Source of the DNA: Allacma fusca
Lineage: Eukaryota; Arthropoda; Collembola; Symphypleona; Sminthuridae
Assembly (NCBI GenBank): GCA_947179485.1
Contig: OX359246.1
Span: 21,886,001 to 21,950,000, forward strand
DNA: 64,000 nucleotides
Direction of reading: 5' to 3'
Of this stretch, positions 1 to 12,500 are shown piece by piece. Below the pieces are notes generated by a model. The model had not been told where the DNA came from, made no database searches, and saw only the letters and a list, made by a program, of their open reading frames with translations. Both the position numbers and the translations under genes were made by a program. Every line of letters begins with the position of its first letter. The stretch's first letter is position 1.

Positions 1-380
1 TTCCAATAGCTGTCCCCGAAGCACTTTCTACATTTCTCGCATTCTTGTACCAACGTCATTTCCAACTACAAGCCGTCTCTACATTCGGGGTACGATCGAC
101 GAAACCAAAATTGGTAAGCGTAAATACAACAGAGGTATTATTTCCACTTTCGGTTTTAATTAATTTAGTTGGAATTACATACATATTACATGCCATATAT
201 CGTACTTTGCCGGCGTACTTGGCACGTAGTGCCAAGTACATATATAATTCTACATGTCAATCTACAGCTTGTTAATTATATTCCAGGAAGGCTTGTCCAG
301 GGCACAATGCTCACACTCATTTCGCTAATTTCAATCCTTCTTAACCATCTCGTCCTCCCAAGTGTTGATTCTGTGTGGTA
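1..380. repeat. Dispersed repeat, inverted copy near 36044-36290
   Basis: No gene is recognisable. At 215-239 there is a perfect inverted repeat with 11-bp arms (GTACTTGGCAC) around a GTA spacer. A related sequence in the opposite orientation lies at about 36044-36290, and in both places the repeat abuts the same foldback element. This suggests one larger mobile or dispersed unit. If P450-1 has the same exons as P450-3, this stretch would lie in its intron 4, with exons 1-4 to the left of the window. Confidence 0.5.
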
Positions 381-520
381 GTCGTTGAGGACAGTGAGGG
401 TTAGGTTAGTTTAGGCTGTAAAGGGGTGCCGAGACTACGATGGCCCCGCAGGGGCCTTTGTAGTCACATTGGCACACCTTTACAGCTCTAAACTAACCTA
501 ACCTGAACGTCCGAAACGAC
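381..520 (+). mobile_element. Foldback element, copy 1
   Basis: This 140-bp sequence folds back on itself. The left arm reads GTCGTTGAGGACAGTGAGGG followed by TTAGGTTAGTTTAG; the right arm ends CTAACCTAACCTGAACGTCC then GAAACGAC. The ends match the termini of the copy at 35918-36043, which is in the opposite orientation. The arms carry two TTAGG-like units. No coding capacity is seen. Confidence 0.6.
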
Positions 521-572
521 GGGGTTAGGTTTTCAATCCGGAAAGCTGGTATGCTCTTGGAAATTGTAAATC

Positions 573-643
573 GGGGACGGTTATCGTAATCCGGGGACGG
601 TTATCGTAATTCGGAACATTCGATTTTGGGGACGGTTATCGTA
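573..643 (+). repeat. Short direct repeat, three units
   Basis: The 16-mer GGGGACGGTTATCGTA occurs at 573-588, 593-608 and 628-643. The first two are tandem and the third is 20 bp away. It lies between the foldback element and the P450-1 exon. Confidence 0.7.
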
Positions 644-720
644 GTTGCCCCCAAAGTTAGAACTCTCTGAATAAAAACCTGTATATCAATTTCTCGGGAT
701 TCTTTAATTAAATGTTTCAG

Positions 721-1588
721 GATTGCTGATGACGGGAGTTTCCTTGGAAGTCTGGCCATATTTCTGCCCTGGTTTGCACAAATCGCTCCCAAGCTCTCAG
801 GCTTCGATAAGATAATTCGGAGTTTCGCTTGTGTCAAGAAGTTTCTTCGGAGACAGATTGAGAGCCATAATAAGTACTACATACAAAACCAACCTCGAGA
901 TTTTGTTGACGCGTACAAAGACGAAGTGGAGAGAACGACAGATCCTAATTCCAGCTTCCACGCCAAGAACGATGTGATGGTTCAAACTTTAATGGATTTA
1001 TTCGGAGCAGGGGCCGAGACAACAAGTACGACGCTGACCTGGTTATGCGCATATTTGATTTGTCACTTGGAAGTTCAGAAGAAGTTACAAGACGAAATTG
1101 ATGAAGTTGTTGGACAGGAAAGGGTTCCGTCATTGGCTGACCGATCCTCGATGCCATTCACAGAAGCCGTTATCAACGAAGTGATGCGTTTTTCCTCTCT
1201 ACTGCCTTTCGCAGTCACTCACAGTACTACTGAGGATGTGGAGTTTCATGGGTATTTTATACCCAAAGGTACAATGATTATTCCCAATATTTACGGGGTA
1301 CATTTTGATCAAAATGTTTGGGGGGATCCAGAAAATTTCCGCCCTGAGAGGTTCCTGGATTCGCTTGGAAAATTCCAGAAGAATGAGAATGTATTGCCCT
1401 TTTCCACTGGGAAGAGGGCTTGCATCGGGGAAGGTCTGGCAAGGGACGAATTATTTCTATTTACTACGACCTTGTTCCAGACGTTTAGTGTGTCAGCTGC
1501 TGGGAATCTCCCAAGTTTGGAGCCGCACATGGGATTCACACTCTCACCTCACCCATTTGAAATGATTTTGAAAACCCGGATTAAATAA
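721..1588 (+). CDS. Cytochrome P450 (CYP2-like), last exon, copy 1
   Basis: This is the terminal exon of a microsomal-type P450, a haem monooxygenase that normally takes electrons from NADPH-P450 reductase at the ER membrane. It starts after acceptor TTTCAG at 720 and its first base completes a codon split by the upstream intron. It encodes 288 residues after that split codon, to TAA at 1586-1588. Visible motifs are the I-helix AGAETTST oxygen-binding motif, the K-helix ExxR (NEVMR), FRPERF, and the haem loop FSTGKRACIG with its cysteine ligand. There are no internal stops or frameshifts. Exons 1-4 are not in the window; the matching intron is occupied by repeats, so they may lie further left or be lost. 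Length and phase are identical to the last exon of P450-3. Substrate unknown. Confidence 0.85.
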
Positions 1589-2619
1589 TTTGCAGCTGTT
1601 CAGCTGCTCTCAGCGGAAAAAATTAATTAAATTTTGGGGAGAAATTCCCCTGGATTTTCAAAAATAAATTTAACATCTCACGTTAGTGCATAAACATCCT
1701 TCTTATGTTATCCGATGCAGGATCCTCTTATTTCTTCGGTTTTCGTTGTTTTTCTGTTCTTCTTAACAATTACTGCACGAAAATCATAGTAATGAACTTT
1801 CTACTCAGGCATTACGTCCTATTTACCAATTATTTGTATCCAATTAATTTAGTTGGAAAAACGATGCTGTAATTTGAATTCCCGTAGAAGTACATACCGC
1901 TGATGCAACTATTGATTGATCTTTTTCGATTGAAACTTTGAAATTTCACTTTGCGTCTACATCCATAGTGTCTATGCCCATTTCCTTATTTTTCCTATTA
2001 TTTGCTGTACATAAAAATAGACCACAAGTGTCATACATCTATGTATATATAAGCATATACACATATAAACTCGTATCAGTTGCTTACAATAGCCAATGTC
2101 TCAATACACTGCTCCATTGGGCAGTAGTGATCCTTGATGGGTAAAATAGTCTGCATTTTGTGTGCAAATTATTGATTGCAAGTGATATTACCCACAAGCC
2201 ACTTATTTTAATCTATTGCAATTCAAAATGTTTTCCGTAAATTTCCGATAAATTTTATCCATTCACTGATAATCCAAGGCTGTGAGGTTTAAAAAATGAA
2301 ATAATAAAAACACATTTATTTACACGTCTGAACTTTTTATTAAATATGACATCTGTAATATTTCACCCAAATTAGACCTTTGTATACTATGTAACACTAT
2401 AATATCTGTAATATTATTATTGATAATAGTTTTTACAAATATTTTTGTCAATAGGAAGAAGATTGCATTTAGACTTGGAACTACATACACTGGTGCCCTA
2501 CGCAAGAAAAACAAACCAACAAACTGTATTATTTAATTTCAGGAATAAACTCAATGATTGGTAACAGTATTTGTGAAATTACTAATTCCGGTGAGAGTAT
2601 AGACCAGAAATGAGCAAAT
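1589..2619 (+). other. P450-1 3' flank and spacer
   Basis: Non-coding. AATAAA at 1663-1668 is a plausible poly(A) signal for P450-1. The sequence is repeated after the other P450 copies (30791-31166 plus 31703-32420, 44548-45743, and weakly 59391-60120), so it belongs to the duplicated cassette. Small open frames here have no support. Confidence 0.6.
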
Positions 2620-2627
2620 GTGTGGAC

Positions 2628-3117
2628 CAGGGTTGGGGGTTTTTTTGGTTTTTTTCAAAAAAACCAAACAACCAGGTTTTTTTGGTTTAAACCGGGTTTT
2701 TTTGGTTTAAACCAGGTTTTTTTGGTTTAAACAAATTTTCAATCCAAAGCATTCATTAATATGCAAAAACATGTGAATTTGAACAAATTTACTTATTTTC
2801 CAAACTCAGTAAGTATCACAAAGCATTAAATATTTAATAATTCAGATATAATTTTAACGTTGACTTTGAAGCACAAACACAAGTTCGGCATTTTTCATTT
2901 TACAAACGATTCCGAATTTCTAAATGTGCAAGACTAAAAGCTAATAGTATTATTTACTTCACTAAAGCTTAGCTACACAATATCACAGTAACTGCACAAG
3001 TTTTGTGCACGACGAAATATAAGCATTTTGGATTGAAAATATTAAAATTTTAGGTGTTTGGTTTAAACCATTGGTTTTTATAAAAAAAACCGTTTGGTTT
3101 AAACCAAACCAACCCTG
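2628..3117. mobile_element. hAT-like MITE, copy 1
   Basis: This is a 490-bp non-autonomous element beginning CAGGGTTGGGGG and ending CCAACCCTG. It is flanked by a perfect 8-bp target duplication, GTGTGGAC, at 2620-2627 and 3118-3125. The duplication fits the hAT preference nTnnnnAn. The ends are stacked with GGTTTTTTTGGTTTAAACC units containing the palindrome GTTTAAAC. The corresponding site upstream of LDLa-2 lacks the element. A second copy is at 31167-31694. No transposase is present. Confidence 0.75.
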
Positions 3118-3340
3118 GTGTGGACTGTTCCAGGATAAACTATTGCATATTATCTGATTTTGACCTCACTCCATCCATTCTTATACAGCATTTAACCATA
3201 GGATTGCAAATGAGCCTGAGTATTATCATCTTTTATTTGCATCACGTGAAGAATATTTGCTCACAAATCAGTATTGCCCCTTATTACTCCTTTAATTTTG
3301 AAAGAGTAGATAGTCGAATTTGCGATGAATTGTGTGTCAA

Positions 3341-3410
3341 ATTTTCCGGGTTGGTGAAAATTAGCAGCGTGTATAAAAGACACCTTTGCTGAAAGGATAT
3401 CCCATTGTGC
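3341..3410 (+). promoter_or_regulatory. Core promoter of LDLa-1
   Basis: ATTTTCCGGGTTG at 3341-3353 lies 19 bp upstream of TATAAAAG (3372-3379), which is followed about 30 bp later by initiator-like CCATTGTGC near 3402. The block from CCGGG to the initiator is conserved upstream of all five LDLa genes while the DNA around it varies. The reverse complement of the first motif contains an ETS-like CCGGAA core; this is only a resemblance. Confidence 0.7.
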
Positions 3411-3503
3411 TCTGGTAAAAGTTGGAAGCTGAACATCTTGATTAGTGAGTTTTACAAAGCCGATTTTTTTTGTTTTATAATATTGTCAAGTTTTAGCAGG
3501 AAA

Positions 3504-6500
3504 ATGCTCAACAAAGTTATTCCATTTTTAATTCCTTCCATCTTCCTGGTTGTTATACCGGGTATTATTTCTGACGGGCGCACCTGTCCGGATGTGTCGA
3601 TGGTTAGTTAAATATAAAATTGTATTTCAAGAATATCTCAACTTGTCTGACAACCTCATAACTCCTCGTATTTTATGATAGTTCTGGGTTATTAATTGAA
3701 TTTTTAAGTGCAAGCATTTCTTGATTCGTTTCTAGTTTAAATGTGTTGACCACAGCTATATAGATGAAAAATACGTATGTAACTTTTAAATTTACTTGAA
3801 AATTGTCTTATGACAAAAATGAATAATAATAATTAGGATTTTTTCTCTTCTTTGAAATGTCCACTGAATATTTTGCAGGAGTGTGACGGTGTTATGAACT
3901 GCCCTGATGGAAGTGATGAGGATTGCTATTATTGTGTGGAAAAACATAATGGAGTAAGTCAAAGGATATATAATCATAAATAATTAGAGTTTTTTTTACA
4001 TGTACCTATAGTAAAGATGTTCATTTTGTTTCCTTGACAGATGTGCTGTGATGGGCACAAGTATATTCCTCCCAACTGGGTGAGTAAAAAATGCACCCTT
4101 TACCAAACAAAATATACATACATTCTAATTTAGGTGAAATATTTTTGCTGATAAAATGAACCTTATGGTAATTTTTGTATACTGGACTTTTTTGAAACAA
4201 TATTTCCGAGAGACAAATTGTGATGAGAAAAATGGTTACATAATTTTAAATTAACAGTCAGAATGACAAATATACATGAACCTAGTCAAAAAGAAACATT
4301 CTCCAGGAAATCAGGAGGTATTTTCTAAAAGCATGAAGACATTTCAATGTTATGCTTAAATCTATGTGTATAGGAATGTGATGGATATTTGGACTGTGAT
4401 GACACAACGGACGAGACGACTTGCGGTTGTGAATGCGTAAGTTAATTTCTGAGCTTTGACGTATACTTCGATTGAGCCTTACGTAAGATATAATTAGGAC
4501 AGCGTAAATAAATTTTAATCTAACATCCAACTAACAAGACTCTTATCGAGTTATGTCACTTTTTTGGGAGTGGGCGCTCCGGGCTGGGTCCCTGTTTGAT
4601 CATAAAAGTTCCTGCCATCTCGTTTTACAGTGACGTGGGTTAAAAATTATTTGTCCAATGTCCTGTTCTTTTTGCCTGAATATTTAAAAAATTGCTTTTC
4701 AATTTTTATTTTTGTACTTGAAGTAGCTTCTGGGCTTTCAAGTAATAGATATGTGTCAATTAAAATTCATAATAGCTATAAGTCGTAGAAACAAATGTGG
4801 GCATGTCTAACATTTCTCCCATTTCCCCTGCTTGTCGTAAAGTATGAAAATAGGTATTAAGTCAAACAATTATTCTTTTAGTACTGTCCTTACGAAAAGC
4901 ACTGCTTACCCAAAGCTTGGATATGCGATAAGTGGTCTAATTGTGGTAAGTCAATTTCCGTAATAATTGTCGAACTATAATTGGAAGATAAAATTAAAGA
5001 ATATATCTCATCACATCTACATACATTTCCATGGAAAATAATTATGTTCGTTTTCAAATCCTAGCTGATAGGTCTGATGAAAAGGACTGTCCGTGTGATG
5101 GACCAAACGATGTAAGTTGTTACTAGGATTTAATCTTGAAGGGGGGGTTGATCATTGTTAACCGATATTTAGTAACACTTAATAAATACGCCACTACTAT
5201 CTCCCAATACGGCTCTTGTCGGCCAATGTACCTACGCATGGAACGCCATGTAATCAAATGGCGCTCCGCTAGGTACATATGTAAAGGAAGACTAGCCTCA
5301 AGTTAGCGTGCGTTTGAAGGCTAAAAGGTGGCAAGTAGCTACTTTTAGGCATCCTTGCTAAGCTTAGACATAGGAATTAAGGATAACGTAGATTTCCGAC
5401 ATCCAGAGTTACTTTTCTGTGTTGAGGTTTCCTTTAAAAATGTGTAACTAAATATTATTGGTTCAAACTTAAACCTTTGTAAATACTGGAGGTGGGCACA
5501 TTTGTGCTCACCTCCGTATAAAACCTCGTGCCTCCGTAGGTACGAAGAGGAGAGTAACATCAGATCTTGAACTAAGCAGAGCAAGGGAAGGCGTGTGAGA
5601 CTCGACTGTGTATCAAAACTACGCATTATAAATAAAAACTATATACTGTGAGAACAACTCCTTATACGTGCTTACGCATCTTACTTTCGTATCTTCCATA
5701 CGTTGAGACTAAAACCCGAAATCCCTCACTCCAAGGCAAGTGCCTTTCTACCGTCTACATTTCCCCATCATCTCGGCTCTCACTCTCATTACCATCAATA
5801 TTCCCTTTAATTTCCATAATCGGCTCTTCATTTCATTCTCCTCAATTACGAACCACCATTAACTACTACATTAATAATAACATGGTGAACGGTGCGGGTT
5901 CGATGGTTCTCAACAAAACACTCAAATTCGTAAGCCCTTAATAACAATTATTTTCCTCTAAATTTGTGAACAATTTCTGTGCAAATATATTTGTGGCGTC
6001 AGCCGCTAAACAGAACTCTGCCCAAATTTTCCATTTTTTCTACCACATTGTCAATTAAATTCTTACGTGGCGTCAGCCGCCGCCGGAGGCTATGCCTGAT
6101 TTTTCTATAAATTGTCTCCAGTTTCCCCGTGCCACATGTCACCTCACGATATCAGATTTATTAGAGTAGCTGAACTCTTTAATCATCCCGAATACATCAT
6201 CTGTAATAATCAAAAATATATAGCACTATTACTCAGTGAGGCCGCACTAGTTCAACTAACTCACGACGACGAAATACGTGCACGTGCCAAATATAGTCAT
6301 CTATCCTCCACACGAGCACTCTATCTTTACAAGTTCTACAAACTGTTCAAGCAAAAACTCCCTCGTTACGTTAACTCCAACATTGAGCCCCAACCAGTTG
6401 ATAGGAGTGACATAAAAGTTATCCGGAAAAACCCAAGCAGAATTCCGCGATCAATAAACAGTTCGACTACGACCCTGCCTGAAACCACCGTGGTGACCGT

Positions 6501-9500
6501 CCCAGACGACATCCTCACCCACGTACCATCAAGTGAAGGCGAAACTGACACCGAAGGACCAACACCGGAACCCACAACACCTCTTGGAGGATTTGCCAGT
6601 TTCAACCCCAGTAGGACTTCTACTCCCGCTGTCTCTTCTGGTCCCGCAGATAACGATTCGATCTTCGTCACAACTCAATCAGTAAGTACAACCTTTAATT
6701 TGTCTAACAATCATACTCTCACTGGCACACCCGTAGCTCCACATCCACAACCCACATCATCTCGTCTTTTTGCCTCCCGCGATCTTCTCGAAGACGTAGC
6801 CCAGAAATTAGTGGACGACATAAAAACCAAGCAAGAAATCGACTCTTCAGGTACTAGCATCCTTACCTACGCACACTACCAACAACTCCTGTATGATCTC
6901 CACCTAACAACAGAAGTTACATCCGACGGTACATATCTCAACACACGAGAAACATTTACAAGAATAGTAGCCAGAATTCTCCGCATCTTTACACTTTGGC
7001 AGACTAATTCGACTGAATTTGCACCCATTATTGAAGAAATCGAGGACATCCAAACTTCATTACTAGCTCAAGAATTCTGTCCAACCGTAACTACTACTCC
7101 AGTCACAACAACTACTCATTCCGTGTCCACTACTAAGACCCCTACCTATGTTATCGAAACACACAGCTACACGCCTGTAATCCTCGCTTGGACCACCCAA
7201 CTCCAAGCGGCCCACAATTCCACTCAGGACATTGCCCATCTTCTCAGTTACGCGTCTTACTTAGGCATAGTACAGGAATTTAATCTCGCCTCCAAATATA
7301 CCCACAACCACTGTCACTTCTCCTCCCAACAAGCTTACAAGGAAGGACTCTTTCTTTTAGACCAACAGTTTATTTCAATTGCAACACAAACCTATCCTGA
7401 CATTTTTTCCGCTCCCGTCTCTAATCCAGACAATCACACCAATACAGCTCCCCACGACAATACCGCTGTTCTCATTCCTGACGTTGACACTACCGCCGCA
7501 TACGACAGTGACAATCCTATCTATAATATTAACATAACCCCCCCACCTCTTTCAGATTCAAACTCTGATTCAGGGTCACTCCACTCTGAATCTCTCCATT
7601 TCACCACTGCCACCAACAGCTCTTCCTCTTCCCGTACCACTTCTCCTATTCCAACGCCTCCCCTTATTCCTACAATTATTCCTACAAAAAACTCCACCAT
7701 GGACTACACCAGATTTCTTTTTGACAAACCCTCTTACCCGTCACCCAAAATCTCATCGGAGGAATTAGCAGAATTCCTCCTGAGATGTGACGATTTTTTC
7801 AATACATTCCAAACGGACGACAAGATGAAAAAGTCTTATGTCTATAGAAAACTCTCCGACGCTGCCAAGACGGCCAAAGATTTTCTGTCCCACTTCTACA
7901 ATCTCACATCCACTTCTCGCCAAACTTACGCCCAATTCAGGGATGACCTTTTAAACAAAATGCCACGGGATATTCCGGATCGGAAAAGTAAGCTTCTCGA
8001 TGCACTCTCTATGACTCCCTACCCACACGAACCCCCAACTAAGTTCGTGTTAAGAGTTAAGTCTGCTGCAAGCACAGACTGGTCCACTTTTCCAGAAGCC
8101 ACTACAGTGAAAACATTGTTGGACAAACTCGACACAACGGTGAAGATTTTCATAACCAGCAAAAATCTGAAAATTAAAAATTTCAATCATCTCTTGGACG
8201 CTCTACGCGACTATGAATCATGCACAACTCCCCATACAGACCATAATGCTGTTACTCTTGCAACCCCAGTCCTTCCTTCATCATTGGAACAAACTCTGGC
8301 CACGCTTCTTGAGAAAATAGAAAAATTAGAAGCTAAAGACACTCCAATTATGGCAGTCACTCAACATGCTCAGCCACAGCGCTCACAGTACAACAACTTT
8401 CAACCTGGACTAGGTTCTAACATTCAACGAACCTACACGTGTTACAAGTGCAACCAAACCGGCCACACAGCCCGGTATTGCCCAATTCAACCTACTCAAC
8501 CTCAAATTCCAGCTTCTCAATCCCCAGAAATTTGCGGGCGTTGCTCCCGTCCAGGCCATCATGCTAACCGTTGCCGACAGCCAGTTGCCATACATTACCA
8601 ACAATTTCCACAATATATGCAACGACGACGTGAAGAGAGACAACAGCAACTACAAGGCCAGCCTTTAAACTCCAACGGGCAGGCTCCACAAGGCCTGCCC
8701 CGACGCCAGCTTCTGCCTATACAAGCTGCAGACCACCAAAACTCACAAGACAGCCGCTAATAATCCCTTCCGTTAACACAGAATGTACTACTCACATCAC
8801 TGTACACTCACTTTCATGTTCACTCAAAATCATTGTCAGTATAAACGGTATGAACCTTCCGTGTCTTATCGACACAGGAGCAGCTGCTTCGCTGATCCAT
8901 CCATCATATGTACCTCAAGGCACACACATCACCAAGACCAATCTCACACTCATAGATGCCTCAGGAAATAACATGCCCAATACAGGACTCGCCCTTGTAA
9001 AAATCCAAATCGGCAAGTCTACATTTTTACACCCTTTTATAATTGCTCCTTCCACAACTCTTCGCTGCATCTTGGGAACAGACTTCTTATATTCTAAAGG
9101 AGGATTCCTTATTAACACTGAGAAAAATATCCTATTCAACAAATTCACAGGAAACATCCCGTTAATTCATACTCTCGTACAACACGATAATGCACTTAGA
9201 GAACAATGCGAACTTCCAGTACAACTCATACAAAACTTTTCAACCACGACACAACTGTCAAATAAATCTCATTCTAACAAAGACCAGGAAGCTACCTTCT
9301 TGCCCGACCCTTGGTTTGCATCTACTACACCACCTGTGACCTCTTTTCCAATCTCAACGTCTACTCAAACTCTTCCAACTTTTCAAGACCAAGCTTCCCA
9401 GACTCTCACAACAACGAAAAATAAATCTCAACATGGGAATAAATATTCACAGCCTGCAAAATATTCTCCAACTCCAGACATGTCTTCTGATGAGACAGAC

Positions 9501-12500
9501 CAGGAATACTTCCATCGCTCAACCCATCCACTTCGCCGTCGTATTTCTACATCCCGCAAAATGACTCTCAAAACTGCACCTACTCCCATATCGTCTGTCT
9601 CAGCTAAACCTGCTACACAAGCCAAAATTACAACAATTCCTATTCTATGTGTTTCCACTACCATGGAAGACGATGTTCTCCGCGTCCATGGAACACAGGT
9701 CATTTCACCCAGGTCTCATGTAACCATTGCAACTATTCACTCCATTGAACAAACTTCGCCTGTATATTTCCAACCTCATGAATCCCTACACAAACAATTC
9801 CATATCCTTGCTCCTCATGCAATACTCAGTCCTGACTCTAAATTCTTCCTTCTCACAAATCCAACTTCTATGACTATTACCTTACCAGACGGTTTGGGTC
9901 TCGGAAATTTAACCCCTTTTGACACACAAGATAATTCTATGAACCCAATACATATCAATGCGATCAATACTTCCCAATTGGAAACTGAAATAGCATCTTT
10001 TAAAATCAATCCGGATCTCAATCCTGAGGATCAAACTAAACTCCGTTCATTATTAAGAGAATACAGGAACTCTTTTGCATTTCACCCACACGAACTCGGT
10101 AAATGTTCCACGATTCCCTTCCGAGTTGAACTACAGTCTGGAAGGATAGTAGCTCATAAACCTTACAAAACCTCCTCATACCAAGACGCCATCATTGACG
10201 CCGAAGTTAAGAAATTACTCAATAATAACATTATCGAGCCATCCACGTCACCCTTCTCAAGCCCCGTCATCATTGTCTTCAAAAAACCCAATGACCAGGG
10301 AGTCCGCAAGCCCCAAATGGTCATTGATTTCCGATCACTCAACGCCATCACTACACCTATGCATTGGCCGCTGCCCAGCATTGACGAGATTCTCCGTCGT
10401 CTCCAGAATCAAAAGTATTTTTCAACTCTAGACCTCGCGTCAGGGTTCCATCAGATAACGGTGGAACCCGCCTCCAGAGAAAAACTCAGCTTCATCACCA
10501 GAAATGGACAATATCAGTATAAGGACATGCCATTCGGTACACGCAACTCACCCTCGCATTTTTGCCGAGTGATAGATGTTATTCTGGCAGATCTCAAATA
10601 CAATACCGCTCTAGCATATGTAGATGACATTATTGTAGCTAGTCAAACTATTGACGAGCATATTTCTAAACTCCGGAAAATCTTCATACGATTTGCCCAG
10701 CATAACCTCAAGTTTGAACCGACCAAATGTAAATTTGGTTACGAAAAAATAAATCTCCTTGGCTTTACAATTACCGCATATGGTATTCAGCCCTACGATG
10801 ACAATTTAAATGGATTAAGGCAGATGCCCGCCCCAACTAACATCACTACAGTCCAATCCTTTCTTGGAATGGCTAACTTCTTCCGAAGATTTGTGCCCAA
10901 TTTTGCACATATAGCAGCACCATTAAGAGAACTCACAAAAAAGAACACCCCGTTCCTGTGGACTCACGAATGTGATCAAGCATTCCAAGCCCTGAAGAAT
11001 CTCTTATTATGCAAACCAGTCTTAGCACACTATGATCCCCAAAAGGAAACATTTTTATACACAGACGCCTCCTACCAAGGACTTGGTGCCTACATGACAC
11101 AACTTCACCCCGATGGTTTAGAACATCCAGTTTTCTTCCTCAGCAGGCGTTTAAATAAATATGAGGCTAAGTATCATATACGACTTTTAGAACTTCTGGC
11201 CATTACATGGTCAGTCATGAAGCTAAAAGAGTACTTACTTGGGATACACTTTACAGTGCGCACAGATCATCATAGCTTATGCTATATCATGAAGAGTAAG
11301 GATAGCTTGGACCCCAAGCTACAACGACTGCAACTTCTACTGATGCCCTACGACATTACCATAAAATATGTCAAGGGTACAACTCATAAGGTTGCCGATT
11401 GCCTCAGCCGCAATCCTTTCCAAGAACCCACACACTCCCAGACCGATGATGAAGCATGCCTCTCCGTCCATACAATAGATATTGGTACTCTCCAAAGCGA
11501 ACAAGCGAAAGATCCAGCTCTTATGGATATAATTAACAAACTTCCAAGCAATTGGAGAGTCCGTTCAACATACGCTCTCTATAACAATATTTTGTATAAA
11601 CATAACAAAAAACTTGGAGAAAAATCCCTACTAATGATACCACATCACATGGTCCCGGATATCATTAAACGTCACCATAACCCAGTGTCCCACACAGGAC
11701 ATACTAAGGCTCTCAAAGAAATCCAACAAAGCTACTACTGGAAAACCATGAGCCAAGATATCAAAGACTTTATACAATCGTGTTCATTTTGTCAGGCACG
11801 AAAATCTCCCCGTGGTCAAAAACAGCCCGGAGAGTTCCAATTCATTCCTATTCCCCTCAGACCCTTCGAAAGAATTCAGATGGACGTACAGGGTCCATTG
11901 ACGAATAAAGAAGGACGTCCAAGATATATAATCACTGCAATTTGTTATCTCACTAAATTTCTCGTAGCTGAGGTTGTACCCACAGCAGACGCTTCCGCTA
12001 TAGCCAAATTCATCTTCAACAAAATAGCTGCTGTCTATTCCCTCCCCGAAATTATACAGTCAGATCAAGGGACAGAATTTAACAATGCTGTCATTACAGA
12101 ACTTTCCAAAATATTTGATTTTAAAATGAACTATAGCACTGCTTTTCACCCCCAAACGCAGGGTCTTATCGAGAGATCCCATCAAACATTGGGTGACTGT
12201 ATTGCTATATACAGAGCAGAAAATAAGGCCGACTGGCCCCACGCCATTCCAGCTATTACATTCCATCTCAACAATACTCTTCACAGCTCCCACGGTTTTA
12301 CACCATTCTATGTGCTGCATGGTTTTCATGCTCGCACCCCGTTGAGAAATGCATTTCCTACTTTTACTCCAGAAAACAGAAACGTCCAAGACATGACGTC
12401 ACTCTGGAAAACTACTCATGACATACTAGAGACCCAAAGGAAAAAATACGCCGCCCGCGTAAATCAGTCTAAACGAACAATAAACTATAATATTGGTGAC

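Noticed and set aside
1305-1565. 86-codon frames overlapping each P450 last exon
   Set aside because: They recur at the same place in three copies only because the exon is conserved in the main frame; they have no motif.
5345-5941. Open frames of 93-97 codons inside the Gypsy-1 LTRs, on both strands and in both copies
   Set aside because: They recur only because the LTR is duplicated. They overlap each other on opposite strands and U3/R signals, with no recognisable domain.
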